DNA of 64,000 nt, taken from NCBI RefSeq assembly GCF_001426245.1, contig NZ_LMCM01000005.1, positions 434,001 to 498,000 on the forward strand, written 5' to 3'. Of the stretch, positions 55,200-63,565 are shown one piece after another. The notes below the pieces were generated by a model. That model was not told the DNA's origin, ran no database searches, and saw only the letters and a list, made by a program, of their open reading frames with translations. The stretch comes from Phycicoccus sp. Root101. GTDB lineage: Bacteria > Actinomycetota > Actinomycetes > Actinomycetales > Dermatophilaceae. The stretch's first letter is position 1. Each line of letters begins with the position of its first letter. Made by a program: the position numbers and the translations under genes.

Positions 55200-55234
55200 G
55201 CGGGACCGGGTCGGGGAGGAGGACCCGGTCCCGC
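55200..55234. terminator. Second hairpin, just upstream of the thiamine-binding gene
   Basis: GCGGGACCGGGTC (55200-55212) and GACCCGGTCCCGC (55222-55234) pair perfectly, with a 9-base purine loop GGGGAGGAG. It lies only 16 bp before the ATG at 55251. It may be a tandem terminator, or a leader element that hides or exposes the purine-rich loop, which resembles a ribosome-binding sequence. Confidence 0.5.
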
Positions 55235-55250
55235 GGCATACGGTGGGGGC

Positions 55251-55559
55251 ATGCTCGTCGCCTTCTCCGTCGCCCCGTCCGTCGCCGCCGACTCCACCGG
55301 CTCGGTGAGTGAGGCCGTCGCGGCCGCGGTCGCCGTCGTCCGCGCCTCCGGCCTCCCGCACCGCACCGACTCGATGTTCACGACCATCGAGGGGGAGTGG
55401 GACGAGTGCCTGGCCGTCGTCAAGGGCGCGGTGGACGCCGTCGCCGCCTACGGGCCGAGGGTCTCCCTCGTCCTCAAGGCCGACATCCGCGACGGTTTCA
55501 CGGGTGAGCTGACGGCGAAGCTCGACCGCCTCGAGGCCGCCATCGACGCGCAGGAGTAG
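55251..55559 (+). CDS. MTH1187-family thiamine-binding protein
   Basis: 102 residues. The opening MLVAFSVAPSVAADSTGSVSE and the later VRASGLPHRTDSMFTTIEGEW are the DUF77/YqgV pattern: a small ferredoxin-like fold that binds thiamine or its precursor. It is monocistronic. A perfect hairpin precedes the start by 16 bp. No TPP riboswitch is apparent. Confidence 0.88.
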   Translation: MLVAFSVAPSVAADSTGSVSEAVAAAVAVVRASGLPHRTDSMFTTIEGEWDECLAVVKGAVDAVAAYGPRVSLVLKADIRDGFTGELTAKLDRLEAAIDAQE

Positions 55560-55691
55560 GTGCGGCGTCCGGCGCCCCAGGCCGTGAATCGTTGCCGGAA
55601 TGTGCCCTTCCGGCGCACGTTCTCACCCTAAGGTCGTCCGGGAGGCGCCGGGGATGAGTCGGCGCCCGCTGGCGCGGGGAGGCGAGGGGAC

Positions 55692-58600
55692 ATGTGGGCA
55701 GCGATCAGGTATCGCCGCGCCCAGGCTGTCGTCCTCGTCCTGCTGTCCACCCTCGTCACCGCCTGCGCGGTGTTCGCGCCCCTCTACGAGCGGGCCCTCG
55801 AGCAGTCCCTGCTGCGTTCGGCCGTCGACGGTGCGCCGGTGGCGGACACCGCCCTGGTGGCTCGCGGCGGGCGTTCGGCGATCAACCCGGACCTGAGACC
55901 AGCTGGTCTGGCCGCCGCCGTCCCGGCGCAGGTGCAGGCCCTCTACTCGGCACCGATCGGCCAGATGTCCGACGTCATCAACATCGTGCCGCGCACCGGG
56001 CTCAAGGCGTCGCCGGGGCGCATGGTCGCCCGTTCCGACGTCTGCGCCCACCTCACCCTCACGATGGGGAGGTGCCCGGCGGCCGCCGACGAGGTCCTCG
56101 TGTCGGCCAAGGACCAGAAGGCGTGGAACTGGCAGCTGGGCCAGCGCTTCACCACGACCGTGCCCGGGCCGGACACCAACGTCTATCCGCGCCCGCCGGA
56201 CGCCCAGGCGAAGCTCGAGGTCGTCGGCGCCTACGAGGTGAAGCCCGACCCGAGGTACTGGCTCCGCACGACGCTCGACGGCAAGTCCGGCACCCTGCTC
56301 GTCGTCGGCACCGAACCCGTCCCGGCGATCGACGACTTCGTGACCACCGAGGACACGTTCGACCAGGCGTGGGGGCAGGTGACGTCGACCCTGAGCTTCC
56401 CCCTGCGTCGCGAGCTGCTTTCCGTGGACAACCTCGACGAGGTGACCGGTGTGATCGGCGCCCGGGCGAGCACCTCGAGCCAAGGTGGTGCCCTCGTCGA
56501 GAGCGAGCTGCCGCTGGTCATCCAGGCCGTCTCCGGCGGACAGAAGCAGCTGCGTGTCATCGTCCCCCTCCTCATGGCCCAGCTGGCCCTGCTCGCCGGG
56601 GCGATCCTGCTGCTCGTGGGGCAGGCGGCCGTCGAGCAGCGCCGACCCGAGGCCGCACTCGCCCGCCTCCGCGGGCGCAGCCGCGAGGGCGCGGGGCGAC
56701 TCGTCATGGCCGAGCTCGGCCTCACGGTCTCCTTGGGCCTGCCCCTCGGGTTCGGCCTCGCGTTGGCCCTGTCGGAGGTCGTCCGGCGGACCCTCCTGGC
56801 GCCCGGGGTGCCGTTCGAGGTGCCGGTCCTGTCCGTGGCGGCCCTGGCCGCGTCCGCGGTCGTGTGCGCCCTCGCGATCGTCGTCGCAGTGCGTCCACTG
56901 CAGCGGCAGGCGATCTCGTCGCTGCTGCGGCGGGTGTCCCCCAGCCGGGCGGGTGCGTTCGCGGTGGTCGACATCCTGGCCGTGGCACTGGCAGTCTTCG
57001 GCATCGTGGGGCTGGCCACCCGCACCCTGACCGGACCGCTGGCCCTGCTCACGCCGACGCTCGTCGCTCTCGCCGGTGGCCTCGTGGTCTCGCGGCTCGC
57101 CGTCCCGGTGGCCCGTTCCACCGGCCGGACCAGCCTGTCGCGGGGACGGATCGGCCCGGCGCTGACGGCCTTCGGGCTCCAGCGTCGTCCGGCGATGCGC
57201 AAGGTGGTCACCGTGGTCAGCGTGGCCGTCGCGCTGACCGTGTTCGCCGCGAACGCCGTGGTGGTGGCCAACCGCAACTGGACGGCTCGCGCCCAGCTCC
57301 AGACCGGGGCCCCGCTCGTCCTCGAGACCGACAGCGTGAACCCCACGACGCTGGCCAGGGCCGCCCGCGCCATCGACCCGTCGGGGGACCGCGTGACCCC
57401 GGTGGCCGTCATCAGGCAGACCGCCGCCGGGTCGACCCCCACCATCGCCGTGGACGCCGAGCACTTCGCGTCCGTGGCCTACACCCCGGCCGGCCAGGAC
57501 CTGCGGCTGGCGGCCCTGAAGCCGCCGCCGGTCGACACCGTCATCCTCAAGGGACAGCGGATCACGGGAACCGTGACCTGGAGGCTGAGCTCCGAGTCGG
57601 ACGTCCTCTCCGGATCGTCGCCGGCCAGCCCCGCCGACCTCGCACCCGTGGAGATGCGCCTGCTGGTCACCGGGCCCGACGGCACCGCGCTGATCCGCCA
57701 GGTGACCACCTTCCCCGCCAACGGGAGCGGCAGCCGGCAGCTGTCGACGCCGCTGCTCTGCCCCGAGACGTGCCGGCTCGCCGGCATCGACTTCCGTCCC
57801 ACCGACCCGGCAGCCAAGACCGTGTCCGGCACCGTCACCGTCCGTGGCCTCGGCATCGACGGCACGTCAATGGGGATCTCCTCACCGAACAGCTGGAACC
57901 CTTTCGCCCCCGTGGCGAGTGGCACGACGGACGCGCTGGACCTCGCCAGCCCCTCGGCCGACACCATGGAGTTCCGCCTCCGGAGCACGGGCGTCGCCGT
58001 CGCCCGCACGTATGGCGACGTCCCCGCCAAGGTGCCCGGCCTCCTCGCCGGCGGGGTGCCGCCCGGGGGGACTGCGGCGGCGTTCACCGCCCCGAGCCTG
58101 ACCGGTGCGCCGTTGTCGGTCTTCTCGGCACAACGGCCCGGCGCCCTCCCCGTGGTGGGAGCCCGTGGGGTGATGGTCGACTACGCGACCCTGCAACGGC
58201 TCGGCGGAACCCTCACCTCCGGTGGCACCCTGTCGGTCTGGCTGCGCGACCCCGGTCAGGCCGACGAGGTTCGAAAGGCCCTGCGCGACAACGGCATCGG
58301 AGTGCTGCGGACCAACACCTACGACGCGGCCAAGCAGCGCCTCGACACCTCGGGCTCCGGATGGGGTGTGCGGCTCGCGGTCTTCACCGGCCTGATGGCC
58401 GTCGTGCTCGCCGCCCTGGTCGTCATCGTCATGACGGTGACCGGTTGGCGGGTCGTGGCCCGGGACCTGGCTGCCCTCCACATGGCCGGCGTGCGGATGA
58501 GCGTCCTGCGGCGCGCCCTCGTGCGCGAACAGCTCGTCCTCGTCGGCGTCGGCACCGCCGTCGGCACGGTGTGCGGAGCCCTCTCGGCGCTGGTCGCGAT

Positions 58601-58784
58601 GCCGCTGCTCCCGTTGTTCGACGACCCGTCGACCCCGGTCCCGGCGGTGCAGATCGCGCCGTCGGTGCTGGCCGTCCTCGTGGCCACCGTCGCCTGCCTC
58701 CTCGTGCTGCTGCCCGTCGGGGCGGCTGCCGCGGTGGGCTGCGGTCGACGGATCGCGCTGCGCCGCATCAGGGAGTCCGTGTGA
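55692..58784 (+). CDS. FtsX-like ABC transporter permease
   Basis: 1030 residues with GGCGAGGGGAC upstream. An N-terminal helix (about 10-30, AVVLVLLSTLVTACAVFAPL), a large extracytoplasmic domain (about 31-285), FtsX helices near 290-320, 340-365 and 375-400, two more pairs (to about 540), a second large external domain (about 545-890), and a C-terminal FtsX unit with three helices (LRLAVFTGLMAVVLAALVVI onward). This is the long, fused-permease MacB/LolC-like type of actinobacteria, thought to export lipids, peptides or to act in stress response. It overlaps the first ATPase gene. Confidence 0.92.
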   Translation: MWAAIRYRRAQAVVLVLLSTLVTACAVFAPLYERALEQSLLRSAVDGAPVADTALVARGGRSAINPDLRPAGLAAAVPAQVQALYSAPIGQMSDVINIVPRTGLKASPGRMVARSDVCAHLTLTMGRCPAAADEVLVSAKDQKAWNWQLGQRFTTTVPGPDTNVYPRPPDAQAKLEVVGAYEVKPDPRYWLRTTLDGKSGTLLVVGTEPVPAIDDFVTTEDTFDQAWGQVTSTLSFPLRRELLSVDNLDEVTGVIGARASTSSQGGALVESELPLVIQAVSGGQKQLRVIVPLLMAQLALLAGAILLLVGQAAVEQRRPEAALARLRGRSREGAGRLVMAELGLTVSLGLPLGFGLALALSEVVRRTLLAPGVPFEVPVLSVAALAASAVVCALAIVVAVRPLQRQAISSLLRRVSPSRAGAFAVVDILAVALAVFGIVGLATRTLTGPLALLTPTLVALAGGLVVSRLAVPVARSTGRTSLSRGRIGPALTAFGLQRRPAMRKVVTVVSVAVALTVFAANAVVVANRNWTARAQLQTGAPLVLETDSVNPTTLARAARAIDPSGDRVTPVAVIRQTAAGSTPTIAVDAEHFASVAYTPAGQDLRLAALKPPPVDTVILKGQRITGTVTWRLSSESDVLSGSSPASPADLAPVEMRLLVTGPDGTALIRQVTTFPANGSGSRQLSTPLLCPETCRLAGIDFRPTDPAAKTVSGTVTVRGLGIDGTSMGISSPNSWNPFAPVASGTTDALDLASPSADTMEFRLRSTGVAVARTYGDVPAKVPGLLAGGVPPGGTAAAFTAPSLTGAPLSVFSAQRPGALPVVGARGVMVDYATLQRLGGTLTSGGTLSVWLRDPGQADEVRKALRDNGIGVLRTNTYDAAKQRLDTSGSGWGVRLAVFTGLMAVVLAALVVIVMTVTGWRVVARDLAALHMAGVRMSVLRRALVREQLVLVGVGTAVGTVCGALSALVAMPLLPLFDDPSTPVPAVQIAPSVLAVLVATVACLLVLLPVGAAAAVGCGRRIALRRIRESV

Positions 58785-59626
58785 AGGCCGGTCTGGGCGT
58801 GAGCACCCGTGGCCTGGTGCACATCTACCGTGCCGAGGGCCACGACGTCGCGGCGCTGTCGGGGGTCGACCTCGTCGTCGACCCCGGCGAGGTCGTCGGG
58901 CTGCTCGGTCCCTCGGGCGCGGGCAAGTCGACGCTGCTCACGCTGTTCGGCGGCCTGATGCGCCCCAGCGCCGGGCGGGTCCGGGTGGGGGAGCACGAGC
59001 TGTCCACGATGACCGAGCCCGAGCTGGACCGCTTCCGCGCCGCCGACGTGGGCATCATCCTGCAGGGAGCTGTACGCAACCTGCTGCCCTACCTGACGGC
59101 CCGACAGAACGTCGAGTTCGCCCAGCGGTCAGCCGTGCGCGCCGGACGTGGGGTGCCGGCGGCCGGTGAGGTGCTCGAGCTCGTGGGGCTCGACCACGCC
59201 GCCACCGCACCGCTCGACTCGTTGCCCCCGGGGCAGCTGCAGCTCGCGGCGCTCGCCGTGTCGCTGGCCAGCCGGCCGGGCCTGCTGCTCGGCGACGAAC
59301 CGACCAGCCAGCTGCACCACACCTCGCGCGACGTCGTCCTCGACGCCCTGCACCGGGTCAACGAGGAGTGGGGCACGACCATCGTCGTCGTCACCCACGA
59401 CCCCGACGTGGCTGCGCGACTGCCGAGGACCGTCACCATCCGCGACGGTCGCGTGGGCAGCGAGGGTCGCGCCGGCGAGGAGTATGCCGTCGTGTCCGCC
59501 GACGGGTCGCTCCCGCTCCCGGCGGCGGCCGTCGACGCGTTCCCGCCGGGCGCCCTCGTGCGGGTGCACCACGTCGACGGGGTCTGGACCCTCATCCCCC
59601 AGGTCGGAGGTTCGTCCGATGACTGA
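58781..59626 (+). CDS. ABC transporter ATP-binding protein with degenerate signature
   Basis: 281 residues, GTG start overlapping the permease stop. Walker A is GPSGAGKSTLL (near 45) and Walker B is LLLGDEPTS (near 170). The signature motif, normally LSGGQ, reads LPPGQLQLAALA, and the D-loop is SQLHH rather than SxLD. The His switch survives in VVVTHDPDVA. It pairs with the canonical ATPase encoded next, so it may form the catalytically impaired half of an asymmetric heterodimer. An acidic, Val-rich C-terminal extension follows. Confidence 0.92.
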   Translation: MKAGLGVSTRGLVHIYRAEGHDVAALSGVDLVVDPGEVVGLLGPSGAGKSTLLTLFGGLMRPSAGRVRVGEHELSTMTEPELDRFRAADVGIILQGAVRNLLPYLTARQNVEFAQRSAVRAGRGVPAAGEVLELVGLDHAATAPLDSLPPGQLQLAALAVSLASRPGLLLGDEPTSQLHHTSRDVVLDALHRVNEEWGTTIVVVTHDPDVAARLPRTVTIRDGRVGSEGRAGEEYAVVSADGSLPLPAAAVDAFPPGALVRVHHVDGVWTLIPQVGGSSDD

Positions 59627-60317
59627 GCGCCACTCGTGGGAGCCCGACGAGGAGCTCGAGACCCCGCCGCTCGTCGTGGACACCGTCACCGTCCGGTACG
59701 GCGACACCGTCGCCGTCGACGCGGCCTCGTTCGACGCCTACGCGGGTGAGTTCATCGCGGTCACGGGTCACAGCGGTGCCGGCAAGTCCTCGCTGCTGTG
59801 GGCCATCGCCGGGGCGGTGCCCGCCGAGGGCGGGGTCCGGCTCGGCGACGACCTGGTCACCGACCGCTCCCAAGGGGCGTCGCTCGGCATCGAGGTGATC
59901 CCGCAGGGGAGTGCCCTTGCGGTCCTGCTGACGGCGCAGGAAAACCTCGAGCTGCCGCTCCTCGCGCGCGGGGTGTCCGCCGAGCACACCCGCCACCGGG
60001 TCCAGGCGGCCCTCGCCGCCGTGGGCCTCGAGGAGTCGGGCAGCCACCTCGCCGAGGAGCTGAGCGGTGGACAGCAGCAGCGCGTCGCGGTCGCTCGCGG
60101 CCTGGCCCTGCGGGGCCGTGTGCTGCTCGCCGACGAACCCACCTCGGAGCTCGACCACGACAACCGGGAGAAGGTCCTCGCGTTGCTGCGGGCGGAGGCG
60201 GAGCGCGGCGCGATCGTCGTCATGGCGACCCACGACCCGGAGGCCGCGGCGCAGGCCGACGGGGAGATCCGTCTCGATGACGGACACCTCGAGACGGTGC
60301 GCGTTCCCCGCAGCTAG
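59619..60317 (+). CDS. ABC transporter ATP-binding protein, canonical
   Basis: 232 residues, ATG overlapping the upstream ATPase by 8 bp. Walker A is GHSGAGKSSLL, signature ELSGGQQQRVAVARGLAL, Walker B VLLADEPTSELDHD, and switch MATHDPEAA. It is of the MacB/LolD-type exporter ATPases. It is coupled to the FtsX-like permease and the degenerate ATPase, with a MarR gene 11 bp downstream. Confidence 0.95.
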   Translation: MTERHSWEPDEELETPPLVVDTVTVRYGDTVAVDAASFDAYAGEFIAVTGHSGAGKSSLLWAIAGAVPAEGGVRLGDDLVTDRSQGASLGIEVIPQGSALAVLLTAQENLELPLLARGVSAEHTRHRVQAALAAVGLEESGSHLAEELSGGQQQRVAVARGLALRGRVLLADEPTSELDHDNREKVLALLRAEAERGAIVVMATHDPEAAAQADGEIRLDDGHLETVRVPRS

Positions 60318-60327
60318 CCTGCTGCGC

Positions 60328-60843
60328 GTGCCCAAGCCCATCCGCCTGCCGTTCGACCCGATCACGCGTGCGGCACAGCTGTGGACCAAGCGCTGGGGGC
60401 GGACGTCCCAGCCCCTGGCCATGGCCAGCGCCACCTCGATCATGCGGGTCCAGCAGCTCCTCATCACCGACTACGACGCCCTGGTCGGGCGCCACGGCCT
60501 GAGCTTCGCGCGGTACGAGGCCCTGGTGCTGCTGGCGTTCAGCCGCGACGGGCGCCTCGGCATGAGCAAGATCGGCCAGCGCCTCATGGTGCACCCCACC
60601 AGCGCGACCAACATCGTCCAGCGCCTCGACGCCCAGGGCTTCGTCGAGCGGGTTCCCAACCCCGACGACGGCCGCGGCACCCTCGCCGTGATCACCCCGG
60701 CCGGGCGGGATGCCATGGAGGCGGCGACCAAGGACCTGGTCGAGTCGCGCTTCGGCCTCGGCATGCTCACCGCCGCCGAGCACGAGCAGCTCTTCGAGCT
60801 CCTGCGCAAGGTCCGCATCGGCGCCGCCGACTTCGACGCCTGA
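60328..60843 (+). CDS. MarR-family transcriptional regulator
   Basis: 171 residues from the GTG at 60328. The winged-helix core runs SFARYEALVLLAFSRDGRLG, then SKIGQRLMVHPTSATNIVQR (recognition helix) and LDAQGFVERVPNPDDGRGTL (wing). It lies 11 bp after the ABC transporter genes and probably represses them or the following mutase gene. A hairpin separates it from the mutase. Confidence 0.93.
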   Translation: MPKPIRLPFDPITRAAQLWTKRWGRTSQPLAMASATSIMRVQQLLITDYDALVGRHGLSFARYEALVLLAFSRDGRLGMSKIGQRLMVHPTSATNIVQRLDAQGFVERVPNPDDGRGTLAVITPAGRDAMEAATKDLVESRFGLGMLTAAEHEQLFELLRKVRIGAADFDA

Positions 60844-60872
60844 CCCAGCCCGGCACCATACCCTCTGCCGTT

Positions 60873-60914
60873 TGGGTGCCCAGACGGTCGGATTTCCGAC
60901 CCTCTGGGCACCCA
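60873..60914. terminator. 19-bp stem hairpin after the MarR gene
   Basis: TGGGTGCCCAGACGGTCGG (60873-60891) pairs with CCGACCCTCTGGGCACCCA (60896-60914) with one mismatch and an ATTT loop. It may be a terminator or a member of a second dispersed hairpin family. Confidence 0.65.
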
Positions 60915-60937
60915 ATCCAGCGAGGGATTGGTGATTA

Positions 60938-60949
60938 GTAGGACGTCCT
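60938..60949. promoter_or_regulatory. 12-bp perfect palindrome upstream of the mutase gene
   Basis: TAGGACGTCCTA, with near-symmetric flanks AGTAGGACGTCCTAGT, lies 16 bp before the ATG at 60965. It is AT-richer than its surroundings. Such sites near the start are typical TetR or MarR operators; the MarR gene just upstream and the TetR gene just downstream are both candidates. Confidence 0.5.
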
Positions 60950-60964
60950 AGTAAATTGCCGGGT

Positions 60965-62716
60965 ATGACGCAGACCACTCCCGACCAGACCGGCGCCGCG
61001 CGCTGGCAGGCGCGCTACGACGCAGCCCAGTCCACCGGTCGGGTGCGCGACGCCGACTTCACCACGCTCTCCGGGATGGAGGTCCAGCCCGCCTACGGCC
61101 CCACCGACGGCGAGGCCCCCGAGCGCATCGGCTGGCCGGGGGAGTTCCCCTTCACCCGTGGCCTCTACCCGACCGGGTACCGAGGTCGCACGTGGACGAT
61201 CCGTCAGTTCGCCGGCTTCGGCAACGCCGTGCAGACCAACGAGCGCTACAAGATGATCCTCGAGCGTGGCGGCGGCGGGTTGTCCGTCGCGTTCGACATG
61301 CCGACCCTGATGGGCCGCGACTCCGACGACCCCATGGCGCTCGGCGAGGTCGGCCACTGCGGGGTGGCGATCGACTCGGCCGCCGACATGGAGGTGCTGT
61401 TCAACGAGCTCCCGCTCGAGCAGATCACCACGTCGATGACCATCAGCGGCCCGGCGGTCCCGGTGTTCTGCATGTACCTCGTCGCCGCCGAGCGCCAGGG
61501 CGTCGACCTCGGGGTGCTCAACGGCACCCTGCAGACCGACATCTTCAAGGAGTACATCGCGCAGAAGGAGTGGCTGTTCGCGCCCGAGCCGCACCTGCGC
61601 CTCATCGGCGACCTCATGGAGTACTGCGCCGAGAAGATCCCCGACTACAAGCCGCTGTCGGTCTCCGGCTACCACATCCGCGAGGCCGGCTCCACGGCCG
61701 CGCAGGAGCTGGCGTTCACGCTCGCCGACGGCTTCGGGTACGTCGAGCTGGGTCTCTCGCGTGGACTGGACATCGACACCTTCGCGCCCGGCCTCTCGTT
61801 CTTCTTCGACAGCCACCTGGACTTCTTCGAGGAGATCGCGAAGTTCCGTGCGGCCCGCCGCATCTGGGCCCGCTGGCTGCGGGACGTGTATGGCGCGAAG
61901 ACGGACAAGGCGCAGTGGCTGCGGTTCCACACGCAGACCGCCGGGGTCAGCCTCACCGCCCAGCAGCCGTACAACAACGTCGTCCGCACCGCCGTCGAGG
62001 CGCTCGCCGCCGTCCTCGGTGGCACGAACTCGTTGCACACCAACGCCCTCGACGAGACCCTGGCGCTCCCGAGCGAGCAGGCCGCCGAGATCGCGCTGCG
62101 CACGCAGCAGGTGATCATGGAGGAGACCGGTGTCGTCAACGTCGCCGACCCGCTCGGCGGGAGCTGGTACGTCGAGGCGCTCACCGACCAGATCGAGGCC
62201 GAGGCCGAGAAGATCTTCGACCGCATCCTCACCATGGGCGGCAGCGACCTGACGACCAAGGACACCGAGGGGCTGGCGTCGCTCGTCGCGGAGAACACCG
62301 GCAAGCCCGGCAACGAGTGGCCCATGACGCGCGGCATCCTGCGTGGCATCGAGGAGGGCTGGTTCATGTCCGAGATCGCCGAGGCCGCCTTCCAGTACCA
62401 GGTGGCCCTCGAGAAGGGTGACAAGAAGGTCGTCGGCGTCAACTGCCACACCGCCTCGGTCACCCACGAGCTCGAGATCCTGCGCGTCAGCCACGAGGTC
62501 GAGACCGAGCAGGTGGCGGCTCTGGCCACCCGCAAGGCGGCCCGCGACGAGGACGCCGTCCGTGCCGCCGTGGCCCACATGGTCGAGGTGGCCCGCACCG
62601 ACGACAACATGCTCCCGGCGATGCTCGACGCGGTCCGGGCCGAGGCCACGCTGGGAGAGATCTGCAACGCCCTGCGCGACGAGTGGGGCATCTACCGCGA
62701 GCCGGCTCGCTTCTGA
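60965..62716 (+). CDS. Acyl-CoA mutase large subunit (B12-dependent, isobutyryl-CoA mutase-like residues)
   Basis: 583 residues, ATG at 60965 (a TTG at 60956 is possible). It is the TIM-barrel catalytic part of the methylmalonyl-CoA mutase family: RTWTIRQFAGFGNAVQTNER near 80, VAFDMPTLMGRDSDDPM, GTLQTDIFKEYIAQKEWLF near 188, and SVSGYHIREAGSTAAQE. The cobalamin-binding domain is absent, so a separate small subunit is needed; none lies nearby. The residue after RQ is Phe (Tyr in methylmalonyl-CoA mutase), and the position in IAQKEW is Gln rather than Arg. These are the isobutyryl-CoA mutase choices as I recall them. MeaB at 48.6 kb may serve it. Confidence 0.93.
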   Translation: MTQTTPDQTGAARWQARYDAAQSTGRVRDADFTTLSGMEVQPAYGPTDGEAPERIGWPGEFPFTRGLYPTGYRGRTWTIRQFAGFGNAVQTNERYKMILERGGGGLSVAFDMPTLMGRDSDDPMALGEVGHCGVAIDSAADMEVLFNELPLEQITTSMTISGPAVPVFCMYLVAAERQGVDLGVLNGTLQTDIFKEYIAQKEWLFAPEPHLRLIGDLMEYCAEKIPDYKPLSVSGYHIREAGSTAAQELAFTLADGFGYVELGLSRGLDIDTFAPGLSFFFDSHLDFFEEIAKFRAARRIWARWLRDVYGAKTDKAQWLRFHTQTAGVSLTAQQPYNNVVRTAVEALAAVLGGTNSLHTNALDETLALPSEQAAEIALRTQQVIMEETGVVNVADPLGGSWYVEALTDQIEAEAEKIFDRILTMGGSDLTTKDTEGLASLVAENTGKPGNEWPMTRGILRGIEEGWFMSEIAEAAFQYQVALEKGDKKVVGVNCHTASVTHELEILRVSHEVETEQVAALATRKAARDEDAVRAAVAHMVEVARTDDNMLPAMLDAVRAEATLGEICNALRDEWGIYREPARF

Positions 62717-62737
62717 CCGGACGGTCGACACCGACCG

Positions 62738-62773
62738 AGGGTCGGGCGGAGCTGCACGCTCCCGCCCGACCCT
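62738..62773. terminator. Hairpin between the mutase and tetR genes
   Basis: AGGGTCGGGCGG (62738-62749) pairs with CCGCCCGACCCT (62762-62773) across a 12-base loop, between two convergent genes. Confidence 0.65.
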
Positions 62774-62780
62774 TACTCCG

Positions 62781-63428
62781 TCAGCGGTCCTGGGCGGCGC
62801 GCGCAGCGCTGGCGGCGCGGTGCAGCCGGGCGTACGCGACGTCGGCGAGCAGCTCGATGAGGCCGTCGACGAACGCCTGGTCCGGCACCCCGGTGGCCAG
62901 CGAACGGTGCATCACCGAACCCACCACCACGTCGGCGAGCAGGTCGACGTCGACCATGTCGTCGCGGATCTCCCCGCGCTCGATGGCCCGGGCGACCGAC
63001 GTCGCGACGAGGGCGTGCAGCCGCGTCGACAGCGACTCGCGGACCTGCTTCCCGACGCCTTCGGGGTCGCGGGCCGACTCGGCGAGCAACGCGGCATACG
63101 CTCCGCCGGTGGAGGGGTCGCGCAGGAGGCGGGCGGCCTCCTCGATGCCCGAACGCATGTCCTCGGCGAGCGATCCGTGGTCGCCGACCTCGATCTCGTC
63201 GAACGTCGCGGCGACGGCGTGGACGGCCAGCTCGACCTTGCTCGGCCACCGCCGGTACAGCGTGCTCTTGGCCACACCGGCCTTGGCCGCGACGTGCTCC
63301 ATGGACATCCGCGCGACACCCTTGTCGGCGAGCACCTGGCGTGCCGCGGCCGTGATCGCCTGCTCCGTCGACTCCTCGCGGGGGCGTCCGGGTCGGCGGT
63401 GGCGACTGTGCCGGGCTCGAGTGGTCAT
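62781..63428 (-). CDS. TetR/AcrR-family transcriptional regulator
   Basis: 215 residues with an Arg/His-rich leader, then the TetR HTH (about 20-65): AITAAARQVLADKGVARMSM, then HVAAKAGVAKSTLYRRWPSK. The C-terminal helical ligand domain has MVDVDLLADVVVGSVMHRSL. The ligand is unknown. It is convergent to the mutase gene and may control it through the palindrome at 60938, or control the divergent membrane gene at 63566. Confidence 0.93.
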   Translation of the reverse strand: MTTRARHSRHRRPGRPREESTEQAITAAARQVLADKGVARMSMEHVAAKAGVAKSTLYRRWPSKVELAVHAVAATFDEIEVGDHGSLAEDMRSGIEEAARLLRDPSTGGAYAALLAESARDPEGVGKQVRESLSTRLHALVATSVARAIERGEIRDDMVDVDLLADVVVGSVMHRSLATGVPDQAFVDGLIELLADVAYARLHRAASAARAAQDR

Positions 63429-63565
63429 TAGGGGCGATCATGCCACCGACGTCCCGGTTTGTGGGGCGGAGGATTTGTCCTCTGGAGGCGTCTGGGTCAT
63501 GGTGGAGGACGATGCCGGTGCGGGGAACTCTCCCGTGCCGGCCCACTCACGTAAGGAATCTGACT

